This document shows positions 8,292 through 17,470 of a stretch of 64,000 nucleotides of DNA, piece by piece. Under the pieces are notes generated by a model, which saw only the letters and a program-made list of their open reading frames with translations, did no database searches and had not been told where the DNA came from. The translations under genes were made by a program, and so were the position numbers. The stretch covers positions 62,001-126,000 of the forward strand of contig JACKLG010000001.1 of assembly GCA_024236035.1 (NCBI GenBank). Reading direction: 5' to 3'. This stretch comes from Candidatus Paracaedibacteraceae bacterium (GTDB taxonomy: Bacteria; Pseudomonadota; Alphaproteobacteria; UBA6184). Each line of letters starts with the position of its first letter. Position 1 is the first letter of the stretch.

Positions 8292-9011
8292 ATGCAATTT
8301 TCTTCAGTTTCATTACCCGGGCGCCTTATTAAACGTTATAAACGATTTTTGGTTGATATTGAATTAACAGATGGACGTATTATTACAGCCCACTGCCCAA
8401 ATACCGGTTCAATGCAAGGTGTATTAACCGCGGGCAACCCAGTTTGGGTTTCTGAATCTTTAGATCCAAAACGTAAATTACCTTACACCTGGGAATTTGT
8501 AGAAGCAGACGATACCTATATCGGGGTTAACACTCAAAATCCAAATAAAATTGTAAATGATGCTTTAACAGCAGGATATATACCTGAATTAGCCACATAT
8601 ACAACCATTAAGCCCGAAGTAAAATATGGGACTGAAAATTCCCGCATTGATTTTTTATTAACTGATATTCATGAAAACCGTTGTTATGTGGAAGTTAAAA
8701 ATGCCCATTACGCCCGCACAGAAAATGGTCGACGTGTAGGAATTTTTCCCGACTCACCAACCACCCGAGGTGTTAAACATTTAGAAGAATTAATGCGTGT
8801 TGTAGATCAAGGACATCGCGCGGTACTTATTTATTGTTTACAACGTGGGGATTGTGAAGCATTAAGGTTCGGGGAAGAGTTTGACCCTTTATATGCAAAA
8901 ACTGCGCTTAAAGCTTTAAATAATGGGGTAAAAATGTTACCCTACAGCTGCGCGATTACCTTAAATAGTATTTCGTTGTATAAACCTTTACAATTAATTA
9001 CGGAGATTTAA
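8292..9011 (+). CDS. sfsA: Sugar fermentation stimulation protein A homologue
   Basis: SfsA proteins combine a small OB-like nucleic-acid-binding domain with a nuclease-type fold; the cellular role is poorly defined. The 239-residue length matches. Family signatures are seen: CPNTGSMQGVL near residue 35, SRIDFLLTD around 117, YVEVKNAHY around 136 (the D..EVK pair resembles a PD-(D/E)xK site), and FPDSPTTRGVKHLEEL around 157. The start codon lies 20 bp after tRNA-Glu. map follows after 5 bp, suggesting one transcript with the tRNAs, map and radC. Confidence 0.94.
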   Translation: MQFSSVSLPGRLIKRYKRFLVDIELTDGRIITAHCPNTGSMQGVLTAGNPVWVSESLDPKRKLPYTWEFVEADDTYIGVNTQNPNKIVNDALTAGYIPELATYTTIKPEVKYGTENSRIDFLLTDIHENRCYVEVKNAHYARTENGRRVGIFPDSPTTRGVKHLEELMRVVDQGHRAVLIYCLQRGDCEALRFGEEFDPLYAKTALKALNNGVKMLPYSCAITLNSISLYKPLQLITEI

Positions 9012-9016
9012 TTTAA

Positions 9017-9766
9017 GTGAGTTTACGTTTGTATAAATCAGAAGACTTTCCTCCAATGCGAAAAGCCGGCAAGCTTGCTGCTGAAGTATTAGACATGATT
9101 GCCGAACACATCCGCCCAGGTATTACTACTAATCAGATAGATACATTATGCTATGATTTTATTATTAAAAATGGTGCTATTCCGTCTCCTTTAGGTTACA
9201 AGGGTTACCCTAAATCTGTATGTACATCTGTAAACCATGTGGTGTGTCATGGAATTCCTAGCGATAAAAAACTTCAAGAAGGTGACATTGTTAATGTGGA
9301 TATCACTGTTAATTTAAATGGTTATCATGGGGATAATAGCCGCATGTTTGGGGTTGGAAAAGTTGGCGTTGCCGCACAAAAATTAATGGATACCACGTAT
9401 GAAGCCTTAATGAAAGCAATTTCAATTTTAAAACCTGGCATTACCCTGGGGGATATTGGGCATACAATACAAACTTACGTAGAACCCAAAGGGTATAGCG
9501 TGGTGCGGGATTTTTGCGGGCACGGCATTGGTAAAGCAATGCACCATGAACCTGAAGTGCTTCATTATGGAAAACCAGGCACCGGACATGTATTAGAACC
9601 AGGCTTCTTTTTTACAATTGAACCCATGATCAACCAAGGCAAGCCTGACGTAAAAATCCTATCTGATGGATGGACCGCAGTCACACGGGACCGTTCTTTG
9701 TCTGCACAATGGGAACATACGTTAGCGATTACGGAAGACGGTTACGAAATATTTACCCTTTCTTAG
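9017..9766 (+). CDS. map: Methionine aminopeptidase, type I
   Basis: Removes the initiator Met from new proteins in the cytoplasm. The 249-residue protein has the full set of metal ligands: Asp95, Asp106, His169, Glu202 and Glu233 (in NVDITVN, HGDNS, CGHGIG, IEPM and WEHT). The start is GTG at 9017 with GGAG 11 bases upstream inside the end of sfsA. The next gene, radC, begins 26 bp after the stop. Together with the exported peptide deformylase at 49.1-49.8 kb it belongs to N-terminal processing, though the two are not linked. Confidence 0.97.
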   Translation: MSLRLYKSEDFPPMRKAGKLAAEVLDMIAEHIRPGITTNQIDTLCYDFIIKNGAIPSPLGYKGYPKSVCTSVNHVVCHGIPSDKKLQEGDIVNVDITVNLNGYHGDNSRMFGVGKVGVAAQKLMDTTYEALMKAISILKPGITLGDIGHTIQTYVEPKGYSVVRDFCGHGIGKAMHHEPEVLHYGKPGTGHVLEPGFFFTIEPMINQGKPDVKILSDGWTAVTRDRSLSAQWEHTLAITEDGYEIFTLS

Positions 9767-9792
9767 GTGTTTTAGGTTTATATCCAAATATT

Positions 9793-10464
9793 ATGGCAAA
9801 AGAACCCCATTATTTAGGACATCGAGAACGTCTTCGTCGGCGTTTTTTAACAGGCGAAACTTTAGCAGACTATGAACTGTTGGAGTTGCTTTTATTTCAA
9901 GGTAACCCTAGACGCGATACAAAACCTCTTGCTAAAAAGTTATTGGACTTTTTTGGAAGCTTAGAACGTGTGTTATCTGCAGCAACTAAAGACCTTGAAA
10001 AAAATGGCCTTAACCCGGCATCTATTACAGCGTTAAAACTTACTTATAATTTTCATCTCAATTTATTAAAACATGCGATGTTTCAAAGAGAAACTATCGA
10101 TACATATGAACGCATTACCACATATTGCCATCGCAAACTTGCTCCTCTAAACATAGAAGTATTCTATGTTATATATATGGACACGCATTATGGAATTATT
10201 TATGAGGAAGTTCACAATAAAGGAAGCTTAACCCATGTTGCAGTATATCCTAGAGATATTATTAAAATAGCTTTGGAAAGAGGGGCCGCAAAAATTATTC
10301 TTGCTCATAATCATCCTGGTGGCGACCCAAAGCCTTCTTTTGAAGATTTACAATTAACGCATAAATTAATTGAATTAGGAAAAGAGTTAGAAATTATTAT
10401 TTTAGATCATATTATTATAGGACATACATCTACTGTATCTTTAAAAGGGTTAGGACATATTTAG
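9793..10464 (+). CDS. radC: RadC/JAB-domain protein
   Basis: A 223-residue RadC-family protein: a helix-hairpin-like N-terminal region (RERLRRRFLTGETLADYELL) and a C-terminal JAB/MPN domain with the metal motif AHNHPGGDPKPS at 171-182. The role of RadC is unsettled; the old recombination link in E. coli was withdrawn. The frame is open back to 9670 inside map, but the ATG at 9793 is chosen because family homology begins right after it and the upstream part overlaps map in another frame. Its stop is 1 bp from that of the convergent methyltransferase gene. Confidence 0.9.
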   Translation: MAKEPHYLGHRERLRRRFLTGETLADYELLELLLFQGNPRRDTKPLAKKLLDFFGSLERVLSAATKDLEKNGLNPASITALKLTYNFHLNLLKHAMFQRETIDTYERITTYCHRKLAPLNIEVFYVIYMDTHYGIIYEEVHNKGSLTHVAVYPRDIIKIALERGAAKIILAHNHPGGDPKPSFEDLQLTHKLIELGKELEIIILDHIIIGHTSTVSLKGLGHI

Positions 10465-10465
10465 C

Positions 10466-11197
10466 TTATAAAATAGATTTTTTTCTTGCTATAACTCCTA
10501 TAGCTTCACGCCCATCATACAACGCATCAGGAGGATAAATACTGCTACGATCCAGATATTCTATATATTCAATATGAAAACCAGCCTCTTCAACTGCAGC
10601 TTTTGTTTCTTTTAAACTTAATAAATTAATCACAGAGTTCACATCCTGTTTGCGACCTTCATCGAAATATTCCATCCCTATCATTAGACCTGGCCAGGGA
10701 TGCCCTTTCCGTTTTCGCTCTAAATATACTGGGATAAATTTACGCATAGTCCCAAAATATGGGGACTCATTTGTCATAAACAATTTTCCCCCTGGCGCCA
10801 ACCATTCAAACATCACATGCATCGCCTGAATCCATTCTTCAGGTGGAAAAAAGTGTAATACCCTACAAATCAAAATGGAGCCTAAAGAATTTGGTTTAAA
10901 TACTAAATCCTTTGGAAAATTTCCTAATAAAGGAAGGATATATTTTAAATGTTTTTCATCAGCACGCTTAACAAGAGCATCTAAGTGTCGCTGATCTAAG
11001 TCATTTACTATAATAGGAATTTGGCGCTTTGCTGCTTCCAAAGCAACGTGCCCATATGCTGCGCCAATTTCTAATATGGGCTGGGGTCTTTGTTGAGCAA
11101 AGTCTAAGAAAGAATAACCCACTTGATCAATTTGGGTAGTCATATACCCCAATTGATTTTGAGTTGGTTCATAAAATTTATTTGGTGTGCTTTTCAT
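10466..11197 (-). CDS. Class I SAM-dependent methyltransferase
   Basis: 243 residues with a Rossmann-type methyltransferase core. Motif I is LEIGAAYGHVALEA starting at residue 42, followed by VNDLDQRHLDAL (acidic residue for SAM ribose) and a motif IV-like region LGSILICRVLHFFPPEEW. The substrate cannot be told. The presence of an LNLLxxxE-type loop and a long C-terminal part suggests a small molecule or effector-type target rather than RNA, but this is a guess. The gene runs towards radC and is transcribed divergently from the MFS transporter at 11332. Confidence 0.75.
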   Translation of the reverse strand: MKSTPNKFYEPTQNQLGYMTTQIDQVGYSFLDFAQQRPQPILEIGAAYGHVALEAAKRQIPIIVNDLDQRHLDALVKRADEKHLKYILPLLGNFPKDLVFKPNSLGSILICRVLHFFPPEEWIQAMHVMFEWLAPGGKLFMTNESPYFGTMRKFIPVYLERKRKGHPWPGLMIGMEYFDEGRKQDVNSVINLLSLKETKAAVEEAGFHIEYIEYLDRSSIYPPDALYDGREAIGVIARKKSIL

Positions 11198-11260
11198 CTC
11201 AAGTTAAGATACCAAATAAAAAGCAACTTGCAAAAAAATATTGCAAAATATTAAGAACGG

Positions 11261-11278
11261 CCTATATTCAAATATAGG
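11261..11278. repeat. Palindrome upstream of MFS transporter gene
   Basis: CCTATATT-CA-AATATAGG, 8-bp arms. It lies 54 bp before the ATG of the transporter, in the divergent promoter region, and could be an operator or a leader hairpin. A second, weaker hairpin (TCCTT/AAGGA, about 11300-11326) would pair part of the ribosome site AAAGGAG. Confidence 0.45.
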
Positions 11279-11331
11279 AACATATTTTACCATATGTATC
11301 CTTCCTATATTTTGTAGAAAGGAGCCTTTAA

Positions 11332-12615
11332 ATGAACAAACGCGCTGTCTTTTCTTCTTTCATCGGAAACACTTTAGAATTTTACGACTTTGCCTTATAT
11401 GGCGCCCTTGCTGGTTTATTTACAAAACTATTTTTTCCTCACTCAGATCCAGTATCTACTCTTTTTATGAACGGGGTGGGCGTGTTCTCAATTGGGTTAA
11501 TTGCAAGACCTCTAGGGGGGTTAATTTTTGGGTATATAGGCGATCGTTATAGCCGACGCTTAGCTTTAAGCTTATCAATGTATTTAATGGCTATCCCCAG
11601 CTTTATTATTATGGTGGTTCCCACCTATGCAACTATTGGTATTTTGGCACCAGTTTTATTGGTTAGCGCCCGCATACTCCAAGGTTTTTGCACGGGAGGT
11701 GAATATAATGGTGCTGCCATATTTGCTTTAGAACATCAAGAACCTGAAAAAAAAGGAATAGTAAGCGGGATGATGACGGCTTCTTCAGCTTCTGGCTTAT
11801 TATTAGCCACTCTCGTTTCTTTTATCTTTACTAACAATGCCCTGCCTGAATGGGCTTGGCGTATACCTTTTTTATTTGGTATGTTAATCGCCTTATTTGG
11901 TTATTACATTCGACGAAAAAATCTAGAAAGCCCAGAATTTCAAAAGGCATTACAACAAAAAACTTTTACCAACGCCCCTATTTTAGAAGCATTCGCTCAT
12001 TATAAATTCCAAATGTTTATTACAGCTTTAATTGCTGGCCAAACTGCGGTTTTAGCCTATATGATGTTTACCTTAATCACACCTACTTCAATTTTACCAG
12101 AGCTACATCAATTTAATAGAAATTCTATTTATATCTTAAGCATAGTTGGTTTAATTTCTTTTGCAGGAGTGTGTGTTGTTTCAGGACATCTATCTGACAA
12201 GCTAAAAACAAAAAAAATCTACATCATGATATCGGCTTCTGTTTTGTCTATAATATTGATAGCTCCGATATTTAAGCTTTTATTATCAGGCTCGTTTTAC
12301 TCTGCTTTATGTGGGCAAGTATTATTTGGATGTTTAACTGGCTTACATGCAGGCCCCCAACATATTTACATGCAAGAATTGTTTCCTAATACAAGTCGAT
12401 ATAGTGCTGTATCATTTAGCTTTTCTCTTGGCACCGGTCTATTAGGCGGTTTGACTCCTCAAATTACTAGTTTGCTAATAAAAACGATGGGCAACCCTGC
12501 TTTATGGGTGATAACAACTTCTTTTGTATTGTTTGTCTGTTTATTATGGATTCAAACAAATAACTCTTTAATTACTAACACCAGAGGTAAGGATGCAGAA
12601 CCCTCAAAAATTTAA
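11332..12615 (+). CDS. MFS transporter, ProP/metabolite:proton symporter type
   Basis: 427 residues, 12 predicted membrane segments. Early sequence FIGNTLEFYDFALYGALAG and loop GYIGDRYSRR (about 64-73) are typical of the ProP/ShiA/KgtP group that imports osmolytes, dicarboxylates or amino acids with protons. GFCTGGEYNGAAIF in helix 4 matches the conserved RxxQGxxxGGE region. The start has a good site (AAAGGAG, 7 bases upstream). Its end overlaps the start of the next gene by 23 bp, so the two are translationally coupled. The substrate is unknown; such carriers are abundant in intracellular alphaproteobacteria. Confidence 0.88.
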   Translation: MNKRAVFSSFIGNTLEFYDFALYGALAGLFTKLFFPHSDPVSTLFMNGVGVFSIGLIARPLGGLIFGYIGDRYSRRLALSLSMYLMAIPSFIIMVVPTYATIGILAPVLLVSARILQGFCTGGEYNGAAIFALEHQEPEKKGIVSGMMTASSASGLLLATLVSFIFTNNALPEWAWRIPFLFGMLIALFGYYIRRKNLESPEFQKALQQKTFTNAPILEAFAHYKFQMFITALIAGQTAVLAYMMFTLITPTSILPELHQFNRNSIYILSIVGLISFAGVCVVSGHLSDKLKTKKIYIMISASVLSIILIAPIFKLLLSGSFYSALCGQVLFGCLTGLHAGPQHIYMQELFPNTSRYSAVSFSFSLGTGLLGGLTPQITSLLIKTMGNPALWVITTSFVLFVCLLWIQTNNSLITNTRGKDAEPSKI

Positions 12616-13063
12616 TGATTATTGTCAGGGAGCAAAAAAATATATTTTAAATAGCCCTTTATTTAACGATATCTATATTGGTGTATTTAGAAGCTTAGAT
12701 GGGGTGCCAGAATTTTATGCCTGCAACAATCCTGTATGGATGAAAGAATATATAGAAAAAGAGCTTTGGTTTGTGGATCCAATCGTAAAGGAGGGCTTAT
12801 TATTAAATGATCCAGACAAAGAAACTTTATTAAGTTGGGGAAGCAAAATGAGTGAAAATGATTTTTTTAAATATCGAGATGCTTATATTGGTCCAGTAAA
12901 AGGTTTTTCTAAGATATTTAAGCACTATCTTCCTACAGGCTCAGAAACCGTAGTTATAGGCATAGGTCTATACCCTGAACATATCTCTCCAGACAAACCT
13001 TTAAATGTAAATGCTATTTTTCGTGAGGCAGAAGAAAAAATTAAAAAGTTTACCTCCCCATAG
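12593..13063 (+). CDS. Lone LuxR-type autoinducer-binding-like domain
   Basis: 156 residues. Residues 40-85 match the ligand pocket pattern of LuxR/TraR N-terminal domains: Trp49-x3-Tyr53-x8-Asp62-Pro63 has exactly the spacing of the conserved W-Y-D-P set, and a later Trp82 could be the third pocket Trp (with a five-residue insertion). The protein stops at 156 residues and has no helix-turn-helix DNA-binding domain; none is seen in other frames before the next gene. The ATG is preceded by AGGTAAGG and lies inside the end of the MFS gene. It may sense a small molecule and modulate another regulator or the transporter. Similarity to the LuxR family is read from a few residues and needs a profile search. 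Confidence 0.6.
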   Translation: MQNPQKFNDYCQGAKKYILNSPLFNDIYIGVFRSLDGVPEFYACNNPVWMKEYIEKELWFVDPIVKEGLLLNDPDKETLLSWGSKMSENDFFKYRDAYIGPVKGFSKIFKHYLPTGSETVVIGIGLYPEHISPDKPLNVNAIFREAEEKIKKFTSP

Positions 13064-13154
13064 TAAGATTAAAACCAAAAATATCTAAAACTGAATGCAG
13101 CATTTAAACAGAAATAAACCTCTAGATTTATAGTAAAACAAGGGAGTCATTTCG

Positions 13155-14531
13155 TTAATAGGTCTTTCTCACTCTGGAAACATTGGGTCTAAAGGTGTTA
13201 TTCTTAGTTCTTTCACTCGTTTGAATCTCTATATTTTTCTCTAACCTTTCAAAATATTTTACCCCTAACGTAAAACCTATAGTAGTAGGAAGAGTAATAA
13301 TTAATAGCCCCCAATGCCCAAATACTCTTGTTAAATATACTAACCCAAACGAGGTAACCACATATACAGTTGCATGCGCAATTGCAGCAATAAATCCAGC
13401 ATATGTAAAACGTTTAAAAATAGGGAAATGGACCAAAAAAATGGCTTTTCCTGGGATAGTTGACGGCCCAAAAACTACACCAAAGATTTGAATAAAAAGC
13501 AAAGATATCGGAGAGCTAACATTATTTAACAGGAAAGGAGTAAGTAATATAAATGGATAATATAAAAACAGTTTTCCTTTTAAAATTTTCAATGGATATA
13601 TTTTATATGTTAAAAGTACAAAAGAAAGTAAACCTATAAAGTTAACTACCGATAATATAAAGTTGTGTGCTACTACTTCTTCTCCAGTAAAGCCAAAATC
13701 GTGCTTTAATAAGTTCCCACAGTACATATATGAAATATAAAAACATACCGGAAATCCACAAAAAACAAAGAAATAGGCTACAGCCGTTTTAACCTCTACC
13801 CGCTCTTTCCAGATATGACTTGTGCTTTTTAATAAATCGGCAGCCTGGGCCAATCCCTCGCGTCGTGTACCCTCAACAGCAATTTGCATACGACGCTTCA
13901 TATCTGCAAATTCAGGGGTTTCCCTTAAACGCGTTCTTGCCACAGTACCAACAATAGCAATTAAAGCCCCCAAAAAGAATACTAATCTCCATTCAAGCCC
14001 TACTGACATTAAAAGGTTTGCTGCTCCTAATGACGCCATCGACCCAAAAGCTCCTGCCGTACCGATCAATCCTACTGCTGGATAACGCACAGGAGGCTTA
14101 GTAATCTCTGATAAATAAATTTCAGAACCTATGGATTCTCCTAGAGAGGAAATACCCTGAAGCATACGACAAATTGTAATTCCAATTGACGCGGTAATAC
14201 CAATTTGAGCATATGTAGGTAATGTGGCCATCACAAAGCAAGTAACTGACATAACCATAGTAGTTATTACAACCGTCGTTTTTCTTCCAAGTTGATCTCC
14301 AAGATAACCGAACAAAAGAGCGCCAAAAGGCTTAAAAACAAAGGTAGAGCTAAAAGCAAATGCGGTTAATAACTGTGCTGTAAATGGATCAGACTTTGGA
14401 AAAAACAAATCGTTAAGTACTACTGCCATATGTACATATAACATTAGATCAAAATATTCTAAGAATGTGCCAATCTGCAATAAAGCAACAGCTTCTTTCT
14501 TTTCTCTGTCCAGATTTGATAATACACCCAT
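13155..14531 (-). CDS. MFS transporter, ProP-like
   Basis: 458 residues with about 12 membrane segments. FLEYFDLMLYVHMAVVL (residues 23-39), GYLGDQLGRKTTVV (about 74-87) and the helix-4 region RMLQGISSLGESIGSEIYL place it in the same ProP-like branch of the MFS as the gene at 11332, but the sequences are quite different and this one has a longer central cytoplasmic loop (about 205-245). It runs towards the autoinducer-like gene. Substrate unknown. The charged C-terminal tail (after about residue 430) is probably cytoplasmic. Confidence 0.87.
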   Translation of the reverse strand: MGVLSNLDREKKEAVALLQIGTFLEYFDLMLYVHMAVVLNDLFFPKSDPFTAQLLTAFAFSSTFVFKPFGALLFGYLGDQLGRKTTVVITTMVMSVTCFVMATLPTYAQIGITASIGITICRMLQGISSLGESIGSEIYLSEITKPPVRYPAVGLIGTAGAFGSMASLGAANLLMSVGLEWRLVFFLGALIAIVGTVARTRLRETPEFADMKRRMQIAVEGTRREGLAQAADLLKSTSHIWKERVEVKTAVAYFFVFCGFPVCFYISYMYCGNLLKHDFGFTGEEVVAHNFILSVVNFIGLLSFVLLTYKIYPLKILKGKLFLYYPFILLTPFLLNNVSSPISLLFIQIFGVVFGPSTIPGKAIFLVHFPIFKRFTYAGFIAAIAHATVYVVTSFGLVYLTRVFGHWGLLIITLPTTIGFTLGVKYFERLEKNIEIQTSERTKNNTFRPNVSRVRKTY

Positions 14532-14746
14532 ACTAATCTCCTTTATAAATACTTACATAGCTTTTTCACTAAACTAGCTTATAAAAACAACTTCAAAAAA
14601 ACAGAGAATTTTCTTATTATCAATTTTTACTGTATAGAAAGATACCTACTCTAACAAATTAATTTTTTTTTACATTGCTTAAAATTTTTCTTTTTATAAA
14701 AGGAAAAAGGCTCTGTGTAAAAAGTTAATCTATACATTAGATAAAA

Positions 14747-14770
14747 AATAGGGCCTATTACAGCCCTATT
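14747..14770 (-). terminator. Intrinsic terminator after ftsZ
   Basis: 8-bp stem AATAGGGC/GCCCTATT with an 8-base loop, followed on the minus strand by a T-rich run. It ends the murB-ftsQ-ftsA-ftsZ unit 17 bp after the ftsZ stop. Confidence 0.8.
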
Positions 14771-14786
14771 AAAAAAATAAAGTAGT

Positions 14787-16202
14787 TTATTTTTTGCGCC
14801 TTAAGAAGGCCGGTATCTCTAATTCTTCTGCTTCATCTATACTCAAATCTTCGTCCGCACGAATTTTTGGTTTAGAACGTGAAGAGTTTTGGGAATCAAA
14901 GAAATGTTCTTCCTCTACGGCAGTTGAACGGCGACGACCAGTTAAACGTTCAAAAAAAGACAACTTACGCGGAATAGCACGGTACGGTTCTGTAGGCTGT
15001 GACAAGTCAAAAGAATCTTCGTCTTCTGATAGTTTTTTGACTCCATCTGAAGCAGACTGAGTGACGTTATCAGCCTTTAAAATGTCATCAAACTCTTCTG
15101 TCCCTAAGGCTTCCCCCTGAGAAGCATTAGCTTGCGCTATATCTATATGAGAAGGAAAAGTTGGGCCAAAGCTATGAGGCATCCCTTGAGTTGCAGATTT
15201 TCTCTGCGACCCTAATTCAGCATCAATACCAGTTGCAACCACTGATACTCGAATGATACCTTCCATTTTTTCATCAAATGTAGAGCCAAATATAATGTTT
15301 GCTTCGGGATCTACCTCCTGACGAATGCGATTAGCAGCTTCATCTACTTCAAATAAAGTCATATCAAAACCACCCGTAATATTAATAAGCACGCCTTTTG
15401 CACCTCTCATAGAAACATCATCTAATAACGGGTTAGAAATTGCAGCTTCAGCAGCTTCAACAGCTCTATTTTCTCCCTCTGCTTCACCAGTGCCCATCAT
15501 AGCCTTACCCATTTCACCCATCACAGAACGAATATCGGCAAAGTCTAAATTAATTAAACCTGGCATAATCATTAAATCAGTAACACCACGAACACCAGAG
15601 TACAACACATCATCAGCCATTTTAAATGCATCAGAAAAAGTTGTGCGTTCATTAGCAATACGAAATAAATTTTGGTTAGGAATAACAATTAATGTATCAA
15701 CATACTGCTGTAGTTCAACGATTCCTTGCTCCGCGGACTTCATACGATGAGAACCTTCAAAATGGAAAGGTTTCGTAACAACACCTACAGTCAAGATGCC
15801 GGCCTCTCTAGCAGCCTTAGCAATTACAGGGGCAGCCCCAGTACCTGTGCCCCCCCCCATTCCCGCAGTAATAAAGACCATATGGGACCCCTTAATATGC
15901 CCCATTACTTCTGCTGCAGTTTCTTCTGCTGCCGCTTTTCCGACATCTGGCCTAGAACCTGCCCCCAAGCCTTGAGTGATTTCCAAACCCAATTGTATGC
16001 GGTGAGGAGCTAATGAGTGTGCAAGAGCTTGAGCATCTGTATTGGCGGTAATAAAATCTACTCCCTCTAATTGATAGCGAATCATATTGTTTACAGCATT
16101 GCCACCAGCACCACCAACCCCTATCACTGTAATCCTAGGCTTTAATTCATGCAACGATTCTATCGCTTTGTTTTTAGCATCTAATGTCAATTGTTCTTCC
16201 AT
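14787..16202 (-). CDS. ftsZ: Cell division GTPase FtsZ
   Basis: The tubulin-like protein that forms the division ring. Residues 22-325 are the GTPase core: nucleotide loops GVGGAGGNAVNNM (28-40) and the signature GGGTGTG (116-122), and the T7 synergy loop NLDFADIR (218-225). A variable acidic linker (about 330-455) follows, then the conserved C-terminal peptide EIPAFLRRKK (462-471) that binds FtsA. At 471 residues it is slightly longer than E. coli FtsZ (383) because of the linker, as is usual in alphaproteobacteria. It is the last gene of the cluster, 19 bp after ftsA, and is followed by a terminator. Confidence 0.98.
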   Translation of the reverse strand: MEEQLTLDAKNKAIESLHELKPRITVIGVGGAGGNAVNNMIRYQLEGVDFITANTDAQALAHSLAPHRIQLGLEITQGLGAGSRPDVGKAAAEETAAEVMGHIKGSHMVFITAGMGGGTGTGAAPVIAKAAREAGILTVGVVTKPFHFEGSHRMKSAEQGIVELQQYVDTLIVIPNQNLFRIANERTTFSDAFKMADDVLYSGVRGVTDLMIMPGLINLDFADIRSVMGEMGKAMMGTGEAEGENRAVEAAEAAISNPLLDDVSMRGAKGVLINITGGFDMTLFEVDEAANRIRQEVDPEANIIFGSTFDEKMEGIIRVSVVATGIDAELGSQRKSATQGMPHSFGPTFPSHIDIAQANASQGEALGTEEFDDILKADNVTQSASDGVKKLSEDEDSFDLSQPTEPYRAIPRKLSFFERLTGRRRSTAVEEEHFFDSQNSSRSKPKIRADEDLSIDEAEELEIPAFLRRKK

Positions 16203-16221
16203 CCATTTAACCTTTTTTAAT

Positions 16222-17466
16222 TTAAATTGTATCGTATATCCATGATTTTAATCTATCCAAAAAAAAATTTTTTGAGGTATTTTTAGGTTTTACTATTTCT
16301 TGGTTACCTTTATCTATAAGCGCAAGCAACCCTGCACACACTGAAAATTCGGGGCCGGGAGAGTTTATATCCGGACCTAAAATATTAATAGGCAACCCAA
16401 GCCTCACACTCCCTCTAAAAGTTAATTCTGCTTTTTCTTTGATGCCGTGTAGCATACTTGTACCCCCTGTAAAAACATACCTCTGTCCCGCAGATAAGAT
16501 ATTTATTTTTATTTGCTGCGTGATCATTTCTAAGATTTCCTCCACACGCGAACGAATGATAGTGGTCAACAGTTTTTGAGTTATTTGTTTACCACTAGAG
16601 ATATTTAACTCATGAACTTGTAAAACTTTCTGCTCATCACCTCGTTCAACTATAGTAGACCCATACAAAGTTTTCAAGCGTTCCGCATCTGCCAAACTAA
16701 CTCCCAAGCCTCTTGCAATATCTTGGGTTATATGATCCCCTCCCACTGGCAAAGAAAATGCTTGAACAACTCCCCCTTCGCGAAAAATAGTAATATCAGT
16801 ATGCCTTCCTCCAAGGTCAATATGAGTTACACCTAAAGTAGTTTCATCTTTAAAAAGAGTGCCTATGGCAGACGCATATCCAGAAGAAATAAATTGTTGC
16901 GTTTTCAAATGACATCTATCTAATACATTCATTACATTTTCCATAAAGATTTTTTGGCCAAACGTTACAAAAAAAGCACCTGAAAGTTCAGTTGCTATCA
17001 TGCCTCTAGGATCTAAAACCCCCATAGCTCCGTCTAAGGTATAAGATTGAGGAATAAAGTATAATACATCTTTATCTTGGCGTTCAGAAAACCGTAAAAG
17101 CTCTTGAAACAACATCTCAACGTGATGGTCTTCTACCATATCTCCACCAACGTGCACGGAAATTTTGATTAACTTGTTTTGGATATGTGGGCCACCTAAA
17201 CCAACCGTTATATCTTTAATTAATTCACCTGACTGATTTTCTGATGTTTCCACAGCTCTCAAAATACTATCTTCACACAAAGATATGTCCGTAATTCTAC
17301 CTCCACTTATTCCAGAAGATGCATGATAACCAAACCCCAAAAGACGAAAAGAATTAGAACTTTTATAGCCTTGAGCACACATAAATTTTGTAGATCCCAA
17401 ATCTAAAATGTTCATAGTGGGAATATGGTAAGTCTGTGCCGATGTGTTACTACGCTTAAACAACAA
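16222..17466 (-). CDS. ftsA: Cell division protein FtsA
   Basis: Actin-like protein that tethers FtsZ filaments to the membrane. 414 residues with the actin-fold ATP motifs: NILDLGSTKFMCA near residue 19, THIDLGGRHTDITIF around 214 and YVFTGGTSMLHG around 330. The final amphipathic helix FFLDRLKSWIYDTI is the membrane-targeting sequence. It begins 4 bp after ftsQ and ends 19 bp before ftsZ, the usual alphaproteobacterial order. Confidence 0.96.
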   Translation of the reverse strand: MLFKRSNTSAQTYHIPTMNILDLGSTKFMCAQGYKSSNSFRLLGFGYHASSGISGGRITDISLCEDSILRAVETSENQSGELIKDITVGLGGPHIQNKLIKISVHVGGDMVEDHHVEMLFQELLRFSERQDKDVLYFIPQSYTLDGAMGVLDPRGMIATELSGAFFVTFGQKIFMENVMNVLDRCHLKTQQFISSGYASAIGTLFKDETTLGVTHIDLGGRHTDITIFREGGVVQAFSLPVGGDHITQDIARGLGVSLADAERLKTLYGSTIVERGDEQKVLQVHELNISSGKQITQKLLTTIIRSRVEEILEMITQQIKINILSAGQRYVFTGGTSMLHGIKEKAELTFRGSVRLGLPINILGPDINSPGPEFSVCAGLLALIDKGNQEIVKPKNTSKNFFLDRLKSWIYDTI

Positions 17467-17470
17467 AAAT

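Noticed and set aside
9670..9792. Longer start for the RadC-type gene
   Set aside because: This segment lies inside map in another frame and has no family similarity; the ATG at 9793 starts the conserved region.
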